A stretch of 64,000 bases of DNA from TWA4 sp034086685 (GCA_034086685.1 JAXDZY010000094.1:45080-109079); one strand, 5' to 3'. Shown: positions 41,960 to 51,723, counted from the first letter of the stretch. The notes: a model not told the origin generated them from the letters alone. Translations and numbers: made by a program.

Positions 41960-43711
41960 TTACTGTATCGAGTATTCTTCATATTCATATTCTGCCGGAA
42001 TCGAAAAACTGATCCGGGTTCCTGCCCCTGAACGGCTGTCAATCTGCAGTGCGCTGTCTTCACCGTAATACAATACCAGCCGCCGGTAAACATTTTTAAT
42101 ACCGATCGACTGATTTTCATCCTGCATCCTGCACTGCTCCAGAAGCACCCGACACTCTTCCTCCGTCATTCCGATCCCGTCATCTTCCACCAGGAAGAAC
42201 AGTCTTTCTTCCCATACAGATACCTGAATCAGCAGATGACCTGTTCCGATTTTCGGTTCCAGTCCATGAGTGATTGCATTCTCAATCAGCGGCTGCAGAA
42301 TAAAATTGGGCATCACATACAAACTGATACCTTCCTGAATCTCATAATCCACCACGATTTTATCCTGAAAACGGTATTCCTGAATAAAAAGATAATCCTG
42401 AACCGACTGCATCTCCTCATCCACAGTGATAAAACTTTTATTCTTAATCGTCGCCCGCAACAGATCTGCCAGAGCGATTGCCATCTCGGATATCTCATCA
42501 CTGTTCCTTCTGATAGCCATCCAGCTGATGGTATCCAGCGAATTGTACAGAAAATGCGGATTGATCTGCATCTTCAGAAATTCGATTTCCGCCTGCTTCT
42601 GAGCAATTTCCAGCTTGTAGACCTGATCCACCAGATTCTTGATATTGGATGCCATCTGATTGTATTCCATCCCAATCAGCCCAATCTCGTCTCTTGCTTT
42701 CGGTACCACCCTGCTGTCAAAATCCCCCCGGCCAAATGCCTGCATGCTGGCAAGCAGTTCCTTTGTTGGTCTGGTGATCCATCTTGTAACATGAGAAACG
42801 GAGATCATAGTGATAATAAAGGTAATAATACCGATAAGCAGAACACAGATGGCAATCTGAACAGCATCTTTCGTAATTTCACTTCTCGGAATTCCTGTCA
42901 CCAGTGTCCAGCCGTTGGACATCACCGGGCCTTTGTAATAACAGGTCTTCACACCATCTATCTCATAGTAGTGATTTCCGAAATCCGCGATCTGATCCAG
43001 CTCCAGCGGAAACATTCTGCCGTTCCATTCGGGACGGTTGCTACAGATGATTCTCCCTGTATCATCTACCACGTAGGCATACCCCGTATAGGAAGGAGAA
43101 ATATCTTCCACAATTCCTGCAAAATAATCCACATCACACTCCATATTCATGAAACCGATTGTCTTCATGGTGTCAAAATCCACCAGCAGTCTGGACAGGC
43201 TCACATTTTGTGTCTCCTCAATGAATCCCCATACATTACTGCCGTTTGCCGTATAAATCTCATCCTTCGTATGACCAGACCGGATCGGTATATCAAAGCT
43301 GTTTTTAACAGAAACAACCGCCCCGTCACCGGCGATAACCGCCAGCGTAATGATATTGGAATCGTATAAAGCAATGGGCTCCAGCTCCGTCTCAATCGTA
43401 TTTTTCCGTATCTGTCTGCGACACTCCGATTCCTCCGGACTTTTAAGGTGTATCAGCTGATTCTGAATCACCCGGTTCGTGAGAACATTAAAGCTGATAT
43501 CTTCCAGCATGGCAATCCGGTATTCCAGATTTCCTGTCGCCTGTCCTGTAATATCGGAAATATAGGATTCTGACCGTTTAATATAAGTATCTGAAAAAAT
43601 AAGAACAGAAAGCACCACGATACCCACGCCTGCAACAGTCATCAGAATTGCAAAAACAATAATGATTTTGCTCCGGATACTGAAAAATCTGTTTTTATCT
43701 GCCTGCAACAT
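41960..43711 (-). CDS. YesM-type sensor histidine kinase
   Basis: A 583-aa membrane sensor. Two transmembrane helices (about 15-40 and 285-305) flank an extracellular sensing domain of about 240 residues of the dCache type, followed by a HAMP linker. The His_kinase domain carries the phosphorylated His in INPHFLYNSLDTISW (H386), and an HATPase_c domain with DDGIGMT is at the end. Start chosen at ATG 43711 after AGGTGG. Sensors of this class with AraC-type regulators control carbohydrate uptake; here the partner regulator is 65 nt upstream and a sugar ABC transporter precedes both. Confidence 0.93.
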   Translation of the reverse strand: MLQADKNRFFSIRSKIIIVFAILMTVAGVGIVVLSVLIFSDTYIKRSESYISDITGQATGNLEYRIAMLEDISFNVLTNRVIQNQLIHLKSPEESECRRQIRKNTIETELEPIALYDSNIITLAVIAGDGAVVSVKNSFDIPIRSGHTKDEIYTANGSNVWGFIEETQNVSLSRLLVDFDTMKTIGFMNMECDVDYFAGIVEDISPSYTGYAYVVDDTGRIICSNRPEWNGRMFPLELDQIADFGNHYYEIDGVKTCYYKGPVMSNGWTLVTGIPRSEITKDAVQIAICVLLIGIITFIITMISVSHVTRWITRPTKELLASMQAFGRGDFDSRVVPKARDEIGLIGMEYNQMASNIKNLVDQVYKLEIAQKQAEIEFLKMQINPHFLYNSLDTISWMAIRRNSDEISEMAIALADLLRATIKNKSFITVDEEMQSVQDYLFIQEYRFQDKIVVDYEIQEGISLYVMPNFILQPLIENAITHGLEPKIGTGHLLIQVSVWEERLFFLVEDDGIGMTEEECRVLLEQCRMQDENQSIGIKNVYRRLVLYYGEDSALQIDSRSGAGTRISFSIPAEYEYEEYSIQ

Positions 43712-43776
43712 GTTCACCACCTGCCTTCTGTCCTGTGTGATTTTGCCAGATTTTTAGTATTTCTGAATTTATCTTT

Positions 43777-44607
43777 TTATTTCCTGTTCAGATAATCCAG
43801 AACCTGACGAAGTTTGATTTTTTCCGGATTTTTCCGGTACTCTCCCGGAGTGCATCCGATTGTTTTTTTGAACACCTGTCCAAAATACCGGGGATCACGA
43901 AAGCCTGCTTTTGCACAGGCATCCATCACCCTGCATTTTTCATCCGAAAGCAGCCTCAGGGACTGAATCAGACGAATTCCTGTCAGAATATCACTGAAAG
44001 AACAGTTTGTTTCTTTTCGGAAAAGCCTCGACAGATAGGTGCTGGAAAAATGGTACTTTTCCGACAGTGTACTCAGCGTTATTTCTTCATCATATGCTTC
44101 CGCCATATACAGCAGAATCTCCATGACCTGATCATTTGCCGTGGGGAAGCAGCGCTCCAGCTGATCCTTGATATCATAGGAACCACTTTTTGTTTCGTAG
44201 GCCAGTACGGCTTCCGCCTGATAACTCCGTTTTTTCTTCTCCAGCAGGGCTCGCTTCACCGCCTGAAGAATATCCTGGGGATGAAGAGGCTTTAAAATAT
44301 AATCAAAAACCTGTTTGCGGATGGCATCCTGAACGTACTGAAAATCCGAAAACCCCGTCAGGAGAATAATCACCGTATCAAGTGAATATTCCTGAACGCA
44401 CTGCGCCAGTTCCAGACCACTGAGCCCCGGCATTTTGATATCACTGAGAATCACATCCACCGACTGTTCCAGTAAAATTTTCCTGGCATCCATTCCGTTT
44501 TCCGCAGACAATACTTCGGTCACTCCCACCGTCTCCCATGGGAGAGAAAGCAATCCTTCCCGGATCAGTTTTTCATCATCTGCGATCAAAAGCTTTACTT
44601 TTTCCAT
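43777..44607 (-). CDS. AraC-type response regulator
   Basis: A 276-aa two-domain regulator: a receiver domain (phospho-acceptor D56 in LSDIKMPG, acidic pair D10-D11, Lys in ILKPL) and a C-terminal AraC/XylS double helix-turn-helix (YHFSSTYLSRLFRKETNCSF and FRDPRYFGQVFKKTIGCTPGEYR). It probably activates its own sugar operon upon phosphorylation by the adjacent kinase. The real start is the ATG at 44607; the frame is open a further 113 codons upstream inside the permease gene. The ribosome site is weak. Confidence 0.93.
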   Translation of the reverse strand: MEKVKLLIADDEKLIREGLLSLPWETVGVTEVLSAENGMDARKILLEQSVDVILSDIKMPGLSGLELAQCVQEYSLDTVIILLTGFSDFQYVQDAIRKQVFDYILKPLHPQDILQAVKRALLEKKKRSYQAEAVLAYETKSGSYDIKDQLERCFPTANDQVMEILLYMAEAYDEEITLSTLSEKYHFSSTYLSRLFRKETNCSFSDILTGIRLIQSLRLLSDEKCRVMDACAKAGFRDPRYFGQVFKKTIGCTPGEYRKNPEKIKLRQVLDYLNRK

Positions 44608-44642
44608 TTTTTCAACTCTGACACTTTTTTCTTTCAAGTATA

Positions 44643-45467
44643 TCAGCCTTTTACCGCGCCCGCAACCATACCTTCCATAATATTCCTGTGCAGGAAAATG
44701 TATACGATGATGCTGGGAATAATCGTGATAATAACGGCCGCTATCATCGTAACATAATCGGTTGCATACTGTCCCTGGAATTCTGTCAGACCTACAGGCA
44801 GCGTCATCAGGGAAGGATCCGTCAGGAAAGTCTGAGGAAGCAGCAGATCGTTCCAGATATTGATAAATACCACAACTGCCACCGTCACAATGGACGATTT
44901 GGAAATCGGCAGAATGATTTTGAAAAAAATCTGATAAATATTGCATCCGTCCATTACTGCCGCTTCTTCCAGTTCTCTGGGCAGAGTATCCAGAAATCCG
45001 CAGATGATGAAAATCGCCATGGGAAAACTAATTGCAATATGAGGCAGAATAACCGCCAGATGCGTATTCAGCAGGTTGCAGGTATTGAAAATGTTAAACA
45101 GCGGAACTACCATGGCATAAACAGGAATCATCATGCCCAGCAGAAACAGCTGCTTTACAACCCCTGACAATTTCCAGAACATACGGGAAATCGCATAGGA
45201 AACCATCGTACTTAACAGTACACTGACAGAAACTGCCACAACCGCTATAATTACGGAATTGCCGAAATACTGAAAAATATGTCCTTCCACAATAGCCGTT
45301 ACATAATTGATCAGGCTGAAATGCTCCGGAAGTCCCCAGGGATTGGCATACAGTTCCGAATTGGTCTTAAAAGAACTGAGCAGCAGCCAGACGATGGGAT
45401 ACAGGCACAGGAACGTAAACATCGCAAGAACAAGATATTTTAAAGATGAAAGCGTTTTATTTTTCAT
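44643..45467 (-). CDS. Sugar ABC transporter permease, MalG type
   Basis: A 274-aa inner-membrane permease of the carbohydrate-uptake-1 family with six predicted helices. The EAA loop that contacts the ATPase is ELEEAAVMDGCNIYQIFFKI. TAGGAGG overlaps the stop of the MalF-type gene, so translation is coupled. No ATPase gene is in the operon, so a shared MsmK-type ATPase elsewhere must power the system. Confidence 0.93.
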   Translation of the reverse strand: MKNKTLSSLKYLVLAMFTFLCLYPIVWLLLSSFKTNSELYANPWGLPEHFSLINYVTAIVEGHIFQYFGNSVIIAVVAVSVSVLLSTMVSYAISRMFWKLSGVVKQLFLLGMMIPVYAMVVPLFNIFNTCNLLNTHLAVILPHIAISFPMAIFIICGFLDTLPRELEEAAVMDGCNIYQIFFKIILPISKSSIVTVAVVVFINIWNDLLLPQTFLTDPSLMTLPVGLTEFQGQYATDYVTMIAAVIITIIPSIIVYIFLHRNIMEGMVAGAVKG

Positions 45468-45476
45468 GGCAGCCTC

Positions 45477-46358
45477 CTAATATTCAACAGGTTCCGATTT
45501 GAATACCAGATTGGAAATCACAACGGAACATACACATAAAATCAGCAGAATAACACCAATTGCGGAAGAATAACCATACTTCAGTGTACGGAATCCCTGA
45601 TAGAACATGTAGGTGGACATCAGCTCCGTCGCATGATTGGGGCCGCCTCCTGTCATAACAGCTACCAGATCATAGTATTTCAGGGAACCGGTAATAATCA
45701 GTACCGCATCGATTTTCAGAATCGGTTTAATCAGAGGGAATGTAATTGATTTAAACTGTACCCACTGATTTGCACCGTCAATTTTTGCCGCCTCATAGTA
45801 GGAGTTGGGGATATTTTTCATGGCCGCCAGCTGAATAACCATGTGATATCCTACAAACTGCCACATAACAACGATGATGATGCAGAACAGCGCCAGATTT
45901 TTATTGGAAAGCCATGCCTGCTGCAGATTCCCCAGACCGATCAGCTCCAGAATCTTATTTAACAGGCCGAATTCGGAATTGTAGACAAAGGTCCACATTA
46001 CACCGACTGCAACACCGCAGATAACGCTGGGCAGGAAAAACACTGTCTGGAAGAAATGGCTGCCCCGTACCTTCTGGAACAGAATATGTCCAAAAAACAG
46101 TGCCAGCGGCAGATGGGCCAGCAGCGATCCGAACACCATCAGAATGTTGTTTTTCAATGCTGCAAGGAAAAACTTGTCATGAAACAGATTGATATAATTT
46201 TTCAGTCCCACAAACTGGGGCGGACTCATCAGATCGGTCTGAAACAGGCTGATGTAAACATTGTAGAAAATGGGAATCAGGGCAAATATGGAATAGATGA
46301 TAAATGCAGGAAGTACGAATACTGCAATACTTTTCTTATTTCCCAGTACTTTATTCAT
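45477..46358 (-). CDS. Sugar ABC transporter permease, MalF type
   Basis: A 293-aa permease with an N-terminal helix (about 10-30) followed by five more. The EAA motif is YEAAKIDGANQWVQFKSI. AAGGAGA precedes the ATG. Together with the MalG-type protein and the lipoprotein it forms an importer for a mono- or oligosaccharide, probably a galactoside in view of the GH42 gene. Confidence 0.93.
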   Translation of the reverse strand: MNKVLGNKKSIAVFVLPAFIIYSIFALIPIFYNVYISLFQTDLMSPPQFVGLKNYINLFHDKFFLAALKNNILMVFGSLLAHLPLALFFGHILFQKVRGSHFFQTVFFLPSVICGVAVGVMWTFVYNSEFGLLNKILELIGLGNLQQAWLSNKNLALFCIIIVVMWQFVGYHMVIQLAAMKNIPNSYYEAAKIDGANQWVQFKSITFPLIKPILKIDAVLIITGSLKYYDLVAVMTGGGPNHATELMSTYMFYQGFRTLKYGYSSAIGVILLILCVCSVVISNLVFKSEPVEY

Positions 46359-46429
46359 GTTGATCTCCTTATTTCTGAAATGTCCCGGGAATTGCTCCCG
46401 GGACGGTTGTTTTTATGCAAAATTCTGTT

Positions 46430-47731
46430 CTATCGATCGGCATTGTCTTCCGCAAACTGCTGAAGTGCATCGAAGCATTCCTGCGTATTTTCACCACCGC
46501 ATACGGATACACAGGTATTGTTGAATTCGGTGCCTTCACCTGCACCAAAGGCTCTGTCCCACCAGGGTGTCAGACCCACCTGGGAATTGGAAGCTTCCAG
46601 TGCTTCTGCAAACAGAGGGTTCAGTTTACTCTCATCGATATGAAATACGCCTGCCGGCATTCTGCCCTGGCTGTACAGCAGTTCCTGTTCCACCTCTGCG
46701 GATGACCAGTATTTCAGCAGTTCCACTGCTGCATCTTTGTTTTTGCAGGTTTCCGCAATGGCAAAGCTGGTGTCTACGGAACCAACAGAGATATTGTTAT
46801 ATTCGGGATTCTTTGCAGGAAGTACGAATACGCCTGCGTCCTCACCGATGCTTCCGGTATAAACCGTATTGCAGTCCCATGCACCCTGGAAATACATTGC
46901 GGCTTTTCCATCTTTAAATAATGCTGTGGATTCCTCCGGTCCCATTCCAATAAATCCATTCTGGAAATATCCGGCATCCACCATTTTCTGTAATTCGTCT
47001 GCTGCCTCCACATTGGCAGAATCGTTCCATTTACGGCTTCCGTCACAGATACCGTTATAAAGATCCAGACCTGCAATACCATTTGAAATTTGCTGAACAA
47101 ACTGTGCCGGAATCCACGCGTCGGAACCGCACATTGCCATAGGTGTTACGCCGTTTGTCTTCAAAGTTTCACAGACTTTCAGGAACTCATCCCATGTTTC
47201 AGGTACTTTTACATTATTTTCTTCAAAAATCTTCTTATTGTAGAACATCACACATAAGGATTTCTGAGTGGGAATAGCATATACCTTGTCATTGAAGGTC
47301 AGCTGTTCCAGCGTGCCGTCCCCAAAAGAATTTTTCCATTCTTCATCCGCATCAAGATAGGAAGTCAGGTCAGCTACCTTACCGCCCTCCACAAAAGGCT
47401 TCAGGTAACTCAATTCCCATGTAAAGAACAGATCCGGAACAGAATTGGATGCCATCAGTGTGGTCAGCTTCGTTTTATACTGTTCGTTCTCATAGAATTC
47501 AATATTCACGGTAACACCCAGTTCATTATTTTCGTTGAATGTTTCCACCACATTTTTATAAGCATCCAGATAAGGGTCTGCACTGGTGCCGACACACATC
47601 ATGGTAAGTGTTTTTCCGTCACCGGAATCCGAACCGCCGCCGGATGATTTTTTTCCGCAGCCTGATACCAGCCCTGCAAGGATCAGCACCATGGTCAAAA
47701 GCAAACATGTAATTTGTTTTTTTCTTTTCAT
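46430..47731 (-). CDS. Extracellular sugar-binding lipoprotein
   Basis: A 433-aa substrate-binding protein of the family 1 type. It has a lipoprotein signal (KRKKQITC, hydrophobic core, LVSGC lipobox with the modified Cys near residue 25) and a Gly/Ser linker, then the two-lobed binding domain (VETFNENN, TWDEFLKVCETLKTNG, YFQGAWD). AAGGAGG precedes the ATG. First gene of the operon; the upstream inverted repeat at 47821-47855 is a likely regulator site. Confidence 0.94.
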   Translation of the reverse strand: MKRKKQITCLLLTMVLILAGLVSGCGKKSSGGGSDSGDGKTLTMMCVGTSADPYLDAYKNVVETFNENNELGVTVNIEFYENEQYKTKLTTLMASNSVPDLFFTWELSYLKPFVEGGKVADLTSYLDADEEWKNSFGDGTLEQLTFNDKVYAIPTQKSLCVMFYNKKIFEENNVKVPETWDEFLKVCETLKTNGVTPMAMCGSDAWIPAQFVQQISNGIAGLDLYNGICDGSRKWNDSANVEAADELQKMVDAGYFQNGFIGMGPEESTALFKDGKAAMYFQGAWDCNTVYTGSIGEDAGVFVLPAKNPEYNNISVGSVDTSFAIAETCKNKDAAVELLKYWSSAEVEQELLYSQGRMPAGVFHIDESKLNPLFAEALEASNSQVGLTPWWDRAFGAGEGTEFNNTCVSVCGGENTQECFDALQQFAEDNADR

Positions 47732-47777
47732 TTTGTTTTCCTCCTTGTAATTTGGTACGTTTGTTTTTGTACATTCA

Positions 47778-47806
47778 TTATATCAGAGCCACCGGACTCC
47801 CAATAT
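47778..47806 (-). promoter_or_regulatory. Promoter of the sugar-uptake operon
   Basis: A perfect TATAAT (47778-47783) on the minus strand with a poor -35 (TATTGG, 47801-47806) 17 nt away. A weak -35 fits a promoter that needs an activator such as the AraC-type regulator encoded in the operon. Confidence 0.6.
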
Positions 47807-47820
47807 GCAGTTTCTTGCCC

Positions 47821-47855
47821 AAAAATGTTTGATATTTTGCACAGTAAACATTTTT
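47821..47855. promoter_or_regulatory. Perfect 10-bp inverted repeat, candidate operator of the sugar operon
   Basis: AAAAATGTTT (47821-47830) and AAACATTTTT (47846-47855) are exact complements separated by 15 nt. The centre lies about 58 bp upstream of the -10 box of the solute-binding protein gene, where an AraC-type activator would bind. Confidence 0.5.
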
Positions 47856-47948
47856 TCATCCAGTTTTTTTTATGCATGTATACTTTTCTATTATCTGAAG
47901 CAATACAATCTCATGGCATTTTTACTCAAAAGACAGCTTATCCTTACC

Positions 47949-47977
47949 TTGACTTTCCCCTTTCTCCATGATATAAA
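47949..47977 (+). promoter_or_regulatory. Promoter of the TrpB2-type gene
   Basis: TTGACT (47949-47954) and TATAAA (47972-47977) with a 17-nt spacer; transcription would start near 47984 and leave a leader of about 100 nt. Confidence 0.75.
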
Positions 47978-47997
47978 AAAAACAGTTCAAAATTGAA

Positions 47998-48069
47998 CCC
48001 CGGCATTACGCCGGGGCTTTGACCGTACTGATATTCTGTCCCTCCAGGTTAAAATGCAGGGACTTTTTT
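47998..48069 (+). promoter_or_regulatory. Two-hairpin leader of the TrpB2-type gene, possible attenuator
   Basis: Hairpin 1 is CCCCGGC/GCCGGGG (47998-48016) with a 5-nt loop. Hairpin 2 is GTCCCT/AGGGAC (48038-48063) followed by six T (48064-48069), which is a terminator shape placed only 17 nt before the ATG. No run of Trp codons and no T-box core are seen, so the signal that would control it is unknown. Confidence 0.5.
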
Positions 48070-48086
48070 ATGAAAGGAGCATCCAT

Positions 48087-49472
48087 ATGCAGGACAAGAA
48101 CATTCCCTACAAAATCTATCTGAAAGAGAACGAAATGCCGGATAAATGGTACAATGTACGCGCAGACATGAAAAACAAGCCGGCACCGCTGTTAAATCCC
48201 GGAACACACGAGCCCATGACTTTTGATGATCTGCGGCCCGTTTTCTGTGATGAGCTGATCAGACAGGAATTGAACGATACGGATCCCTACATCGATATTC
48301 CCGAAGAAATCCGCAATTTTTACAAAATGTACCGTCCTTCTCCGCTGGTTCGCGCTTACTGCCTGGAGGAAAAGCTGCAGACTCCTGCTAAAATCTACTA
48401 TAAATTCGAAGGCAACAACACCAGCGGAAGCCATAAACTGAATTCCGCCATTGCTCAGGCCTACTACGCAAAACAGCAGGGATTAAAAGGTGTTACCACA
48501 GAGACCGGTGCCGGTCAGTGGGGAACCGCCCTGTCCATGGCATGTTCCTATTTTGATCTGGACTGCAGGGTCTACATGGTTAAGGTTTCCTACGAACAGA
48601 AACCGTTCCGCCGTGAAGTCATGAGAACCTACGGAGCCAGCGTAACTCCTTCTCCTTCTGAAACAACTGCTGTGGGAAGAAAGATTCTGGAACAGCATCC
48701 CGGAACCACAGGAAGCCTTGGATGTGCCATTTCCGAAGCAGTTGAGGCAGCCACCAGTCAGGAAGGATACCGTTATGTGCTGGGCAGCGTACTGAATCAG
48801 GTACTGCTTCACCAGTCAATTATCGGTCTGGAGACAAAAGCAGCTCTGGACAAATACGGCATTGTTCCCGATGTGATTATCGGCTGTGCCGGCGGCGGCT
48901 CCAACCTGGGCGGCCTGATTGCACCTTTCATGGGACAGAAGCTCCGTGGTGAACAGGACTATGAAATCATTGCAGTAGAGCCTGCTTCCTGTCCCAGTTT
49001 CACCCGCGGCAAATTTGCCTATGACTTCTGCGATACGGGTATGGTATGCCCTCTCGCAAAAATGTACACTCTGGGCAGCGGATTTATTCCTTCTGCCAAC
49101 CATGCAGGCGGTCTGCGCTACCACGGCATGAGTTCCACCCTGTCCCAGCTCTACCACGATGGCTTCATGAAAGCAATTTCCGTAGAACAGACCAGCGTAT
49201 TCCAGGCTGCAGAACAATTTGCACGCATTGAAGGAATCCTGCCCGCACCGGAAAGCAGTCATGCAATCCGCGCTGCCATCGATGAAGCCCTGAAATGTAA
49301 AGAAACCGGCGAGGAAAAGACCATTGTGTTCGGCCTTACCGGTACCGGATATTTTGATATGGTTGCCTACGAAAAATTCCACAATGGAGAGATGAGTGAC
49401 TATATCCCCACCGATGCGGATCTTCAGATTGGTTTCGACGGAATTCCCAGGTTCCCCGGTAATGAATTCTAA
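48087..49472 (+). CDS. trpB: TrpB2-type tryptophan synthase beta-like enzyme
   Basis: A 461-aa PLP enzyme of the TrpB2 branch, joining indole and serine or a related reaction. The PLP lysine is K117 in SGSHKLNS; the phosphate-binding loop is GCAGGGSNLGG. Long N- and C-terminal additions against normal TrpB identify the TrpB2 group. The upstream in-frame ATG at 48054 lies in the attenuator; the ATG at 48087 follows AAAGGAG. No trpA or other trp gene is adjacent, so it may salvage indole alone. It ends at a strong terminator. Confidence 0.9.
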   Translation: MQDKNIPYKIYLKENEMPDKWYNVRADMKNKPAPLLNPGTHEPMTFDDLRPVFCDELIRQELNDTDPYIDIPEEIRNFYKMYRPSPLVRAYCLEEKLQTPAKIYYKFEGNNTSGSHKLNSAIAQAYYAKQQGLKGVTTETGAGQWGTALSMACSYFDLDCRVYMVKVSYEQKPFRREVMRTYGASVTPSPSETTAVGRKILEQHPGTTGSLGCAISEAVEAATSQEGYRYVLGSVLNQVLLHQSIIGLETKAALDKYGIVPDVIIGCAGGGSNLGGLIAPFMGQKLRGEQDYEIIAVEPASCPSFTRGKFAYDFCDTGMVCPLAKMYTLGSGFIPSANHAGGLRYHGMSSTLSQLYHDGFMKAISVEQTSVFQAAEQFARIEGILPAPESSHAIRAAIDEALKCKETGEEKTIVFGLTGTGYFDMVAYEKFHNGEMSDYIPTDADLQIGFDGIPRFPGNEF

Positions 49473-49540
49473 AATTCCTTTTATCTGATTCACAGCGTAC
49501 TCCATCCACCCGGCAGCACACTGTGAAGAATCACCCCATT

Positions 49541-49572
49541 GAGCAGTCAGATCTTTTCTGACTGCTCTTTTT
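49541..49572 (+). terminator. Terminator of the TrpB2-type gene
   Basis: GAGCAGTCAG and CTGACTGCTC form a 10-bp stem followed by five T. Confidence 0.92.
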
Positions 49573-49620
49573 CACATTTATGGTATTTCTGTGAAAATTC
49601 TAAAATCTTTAAAAAATCTA

Positions 49621-49648
49621 TGGACATATTTAAATTTTGGATTATACT
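49621..49648 (+). promoter_or_regulatory. Promoter of ftsH
   Basis: TGGACA (49621-49626) and TATACT (49643-49648) with 16 nt between. The leader to the ATG at 49828 is about 170 nt; it contains a stem with arms ACAGT/ACTGT near 49784-49808 but no riboswitch I recognise. Confidence 0.6.
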
Positions 49649-49827
49649 GTAACTATCCAATTCATTATTAGCCACCGAAGTTGTTGACTGCTAATTTGTT
49701 AGATTGCTGACTTTCTGCAATGCATATGATACGTGGCTGCTGATGCGGATGTCCAGGTTTCCCATTCATGTAATTATTCAAAACAGTCCGGCTCCGGCTG
49801 AACTGTCACTAAGAAAGGATTTAATAT

Positions 49828-51723
49828 ATGAAAGAAGTAAAACCACCTTCAAGAAAACCCTTGATTGCATACTGGATCATCGCACTGATCGTTCTGGTTG
49901 TCCTTAACTGGGTCATATTTCCTCTGTTTCTGAATCGCAATATCAAGGAAGTTGATTACAGTACTTTCCTGAATATGCTGGAAGATAAACAGATCGCCAC
50001 TGTCGAACTGAACGGAAATTATATCTATTTTACGGATAATGCAGAAAACCCCGGTTATTATGAAGTTACGCGATTTGATGATCCGGATCTGGTTAACCGT
50101 CTGCATGAAAGCGGTGCCAGCTTCGGCCGCGTCGTCGAACAGAATAACACCTGGCTTTACTCTCTTCTGAGTACAGTTGTTTCCATTGTCATTTTCATTA
50201 TGCTGGGCAGATGGCTCAGCAAAAAGCTCATGTCCGGCATGGGCGGCCCCGGAGGCATGGGCAATGCCATGCAGTTCGGCAAGTCCAATGCCAAGATTTA
50301 TGTAGCCTCCACCACAGGCATCAAGTTCAAAGATGTGGCCGGTGAAGACGAAGCCAAGGAGATTCTTCAGGAAATCGTGGATTTCCTCCATAATCCCGGC
50401 AAATATCAGGAAATCGGTGCATCCATGCCCAAAGGTGCTCTGCTTGTGGGACCTCCCGGTACCGGTAAAACTCTGCTGGCAAAGGCAGTGGCCGGTGAAG
50501 CCGATGTACCGTTTTTCTCCATTTCCGGTTCTGAATTTGTGGAGATGTTTGTGGGTATGGGTGCTGCCAAAGTCCGTGATCTGTTTAAGCAGGCCAATGA
50601 AAAAGCTCCCTGCATCGTATTCATCGATGAGATCGATACGATCGGTAAAAAACGTGATGGCGGAGGATTCTCCGGCAACGATGAGCGGGAACAGACCCTG
50701 AATCAGCTGCTGACAGAGATGGACGGTTTCGACGGTTCCAAAGGCGTTGTCATTCTGGCTGCCACCAACCGGCCTGAATCCCTGGATCCCGCACTGCTGC
50801 GTCCCGGTCGTTTTGACCGCCGTGTGCCGGTTGAGCTCCCTGACCTGAAGGGACGTGAAGATATTCTGAAGGTTCATGCCAAAAAGGTCCGTCTTTCCGA
50901 TGACATCGATTTCAATGCCATCGCCAGAGCCGCCTCCGGTGCCTCCGGTGCCGAACTGGCCAACATGGTCAATGAAGCCGCCCTTCATGCAGTCCGTGAA
51001 GGCCGTAAGTTTGTAACCCAGGCAGATCTGGAAGAATCCATCGAAGTAGTCATCGCAGGCTACCAGAAGAAAAACAAAGTGATGTCCGAAAAGGAACGTC
51101 TCATTGTATCCTATCACGAAATCGGTCATGCCATGGTAGCCGCTCTGCAGACTCATTCCGCACCGGTTACCAAGATTACCATTATCCCCAGAACCTCAGG
51201 AGCACTGGGCTACACCCTTCAGGTGGATGAAGGTGAACATAATCTGATGACAAAAGAGGAAATTGAGAATAAGATTGCTACTTTCACCGGCGGACGTGCT
51301 GCCGAGCAGCTGATTTTTAATTCTATCACCACGGGTGCTTCCAATGATATCGAACAGGCAACCAAACTGGCCCGTGCCATGATCACCCGCTTCGGTATGA
51401 ATGAAGAATTCGGTATGGTGGCTCTGGAAACTGTTTCCAATCAGTATCTGGGCGGCGATTCTTCTCTTGCCTGCTCACCGGAGACAGCAACTTCCATTGA
51501 TAAAAAGGTGATCGATCTGGTTCATATCCAGTATGAAAAAGCATATAAGCTGCTGTCCGAAAACAAGATGAAGCTCCACGAGCTGGCCAAATTCCTGTAT
51601 GAAAAAGAAACCATTACCGGTGAAGAATTCATGGAAATCCTGTTCCGCCAGGAATCTCTGCCCTTCCATGGAGGCACTGCATCCGAAGCAGAGGATAGCA
51701 GCAATATCATCGATGCAGAATAA
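49828..51723 (+). CDS. ftsH: ATP-dependent zinc metalloprotease FtsH
   Basis: A 631-aa membrane-bound AAA+ protease that degrades membrane and short-lived proteins. Two transmembrane helices (about 14-36 and 109-128) flank the extracellular domain. The AAA module has Walker A GPPGTGKT (208-215), Walker B IVFIDEID and the second region of homology ATNRPESLDPALLRPGRFDR. The M41 zinc site is H430-E-I-G-H434, where most FtsH proteins have HEAGH. AAGAAAGG precedes the ATG. It is a single gene here, not next to tilS or hpt. Confidence 0.97.
   Translation: MKEVKPPSRKPLIAYWIIALIVLVVLNWVIFPLFLNRNIKEVDYSTFLNMLEDKQIATVELNGNYIYFTDNAENPGYYEVTRFDDPDLVNRLHESGASFGRVVEQNNTWLYSLLSTVVSIVIFIMLGRWLSKKLMSGMGGPGGMGNAMQFGKSNAKIYVASTTGIKFKDVAGEDEAKEILQEIVDFLHNPGKYQEIGASMPKGALLVGPPGTGKTLLAKAVAGEADVPFFSISGSEFVEMFVGMGAAKVRDLFKQANEKAPCIVFIDEIDTIGKKRDGGGFSGNDEREQTLNQLLTEMDGFDGSKGVVILAATNRPESLDPALLRPGRFDRRVPVELPDLKGREDILKVHAKKVRLSDDIDFNAIARAASGASGAELANMVNEAALHAVREGRKFVTQADLEESIEVVIAGYQKKNKVMSEKERLIVSYHEIGHAMVAALQTHSAPVTKITIIPRTSGALGYTLQVDEGEHNLMTKEEIENKIATFTGGRAAEQLIFNSITTGASNDIEQATKLARAMITRFGMNEEFGMVALETVSNQYLGGDSSLACSPETATSIDKKVIDLVHIQYEKAYKLLSENKMKLHELAKFLYEKETITGEEFMEILFRQESLPFHGGTASEAEDSSNIIDAE

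Noticed and set aside
49849..51156. A 435-codon open frame on the minus strand opposite ftsH
   Set aside because: It mirrors the coding bias of ftsH, whose protein is complete and typical; the frame has no ribosome site and its product resembles no known family.
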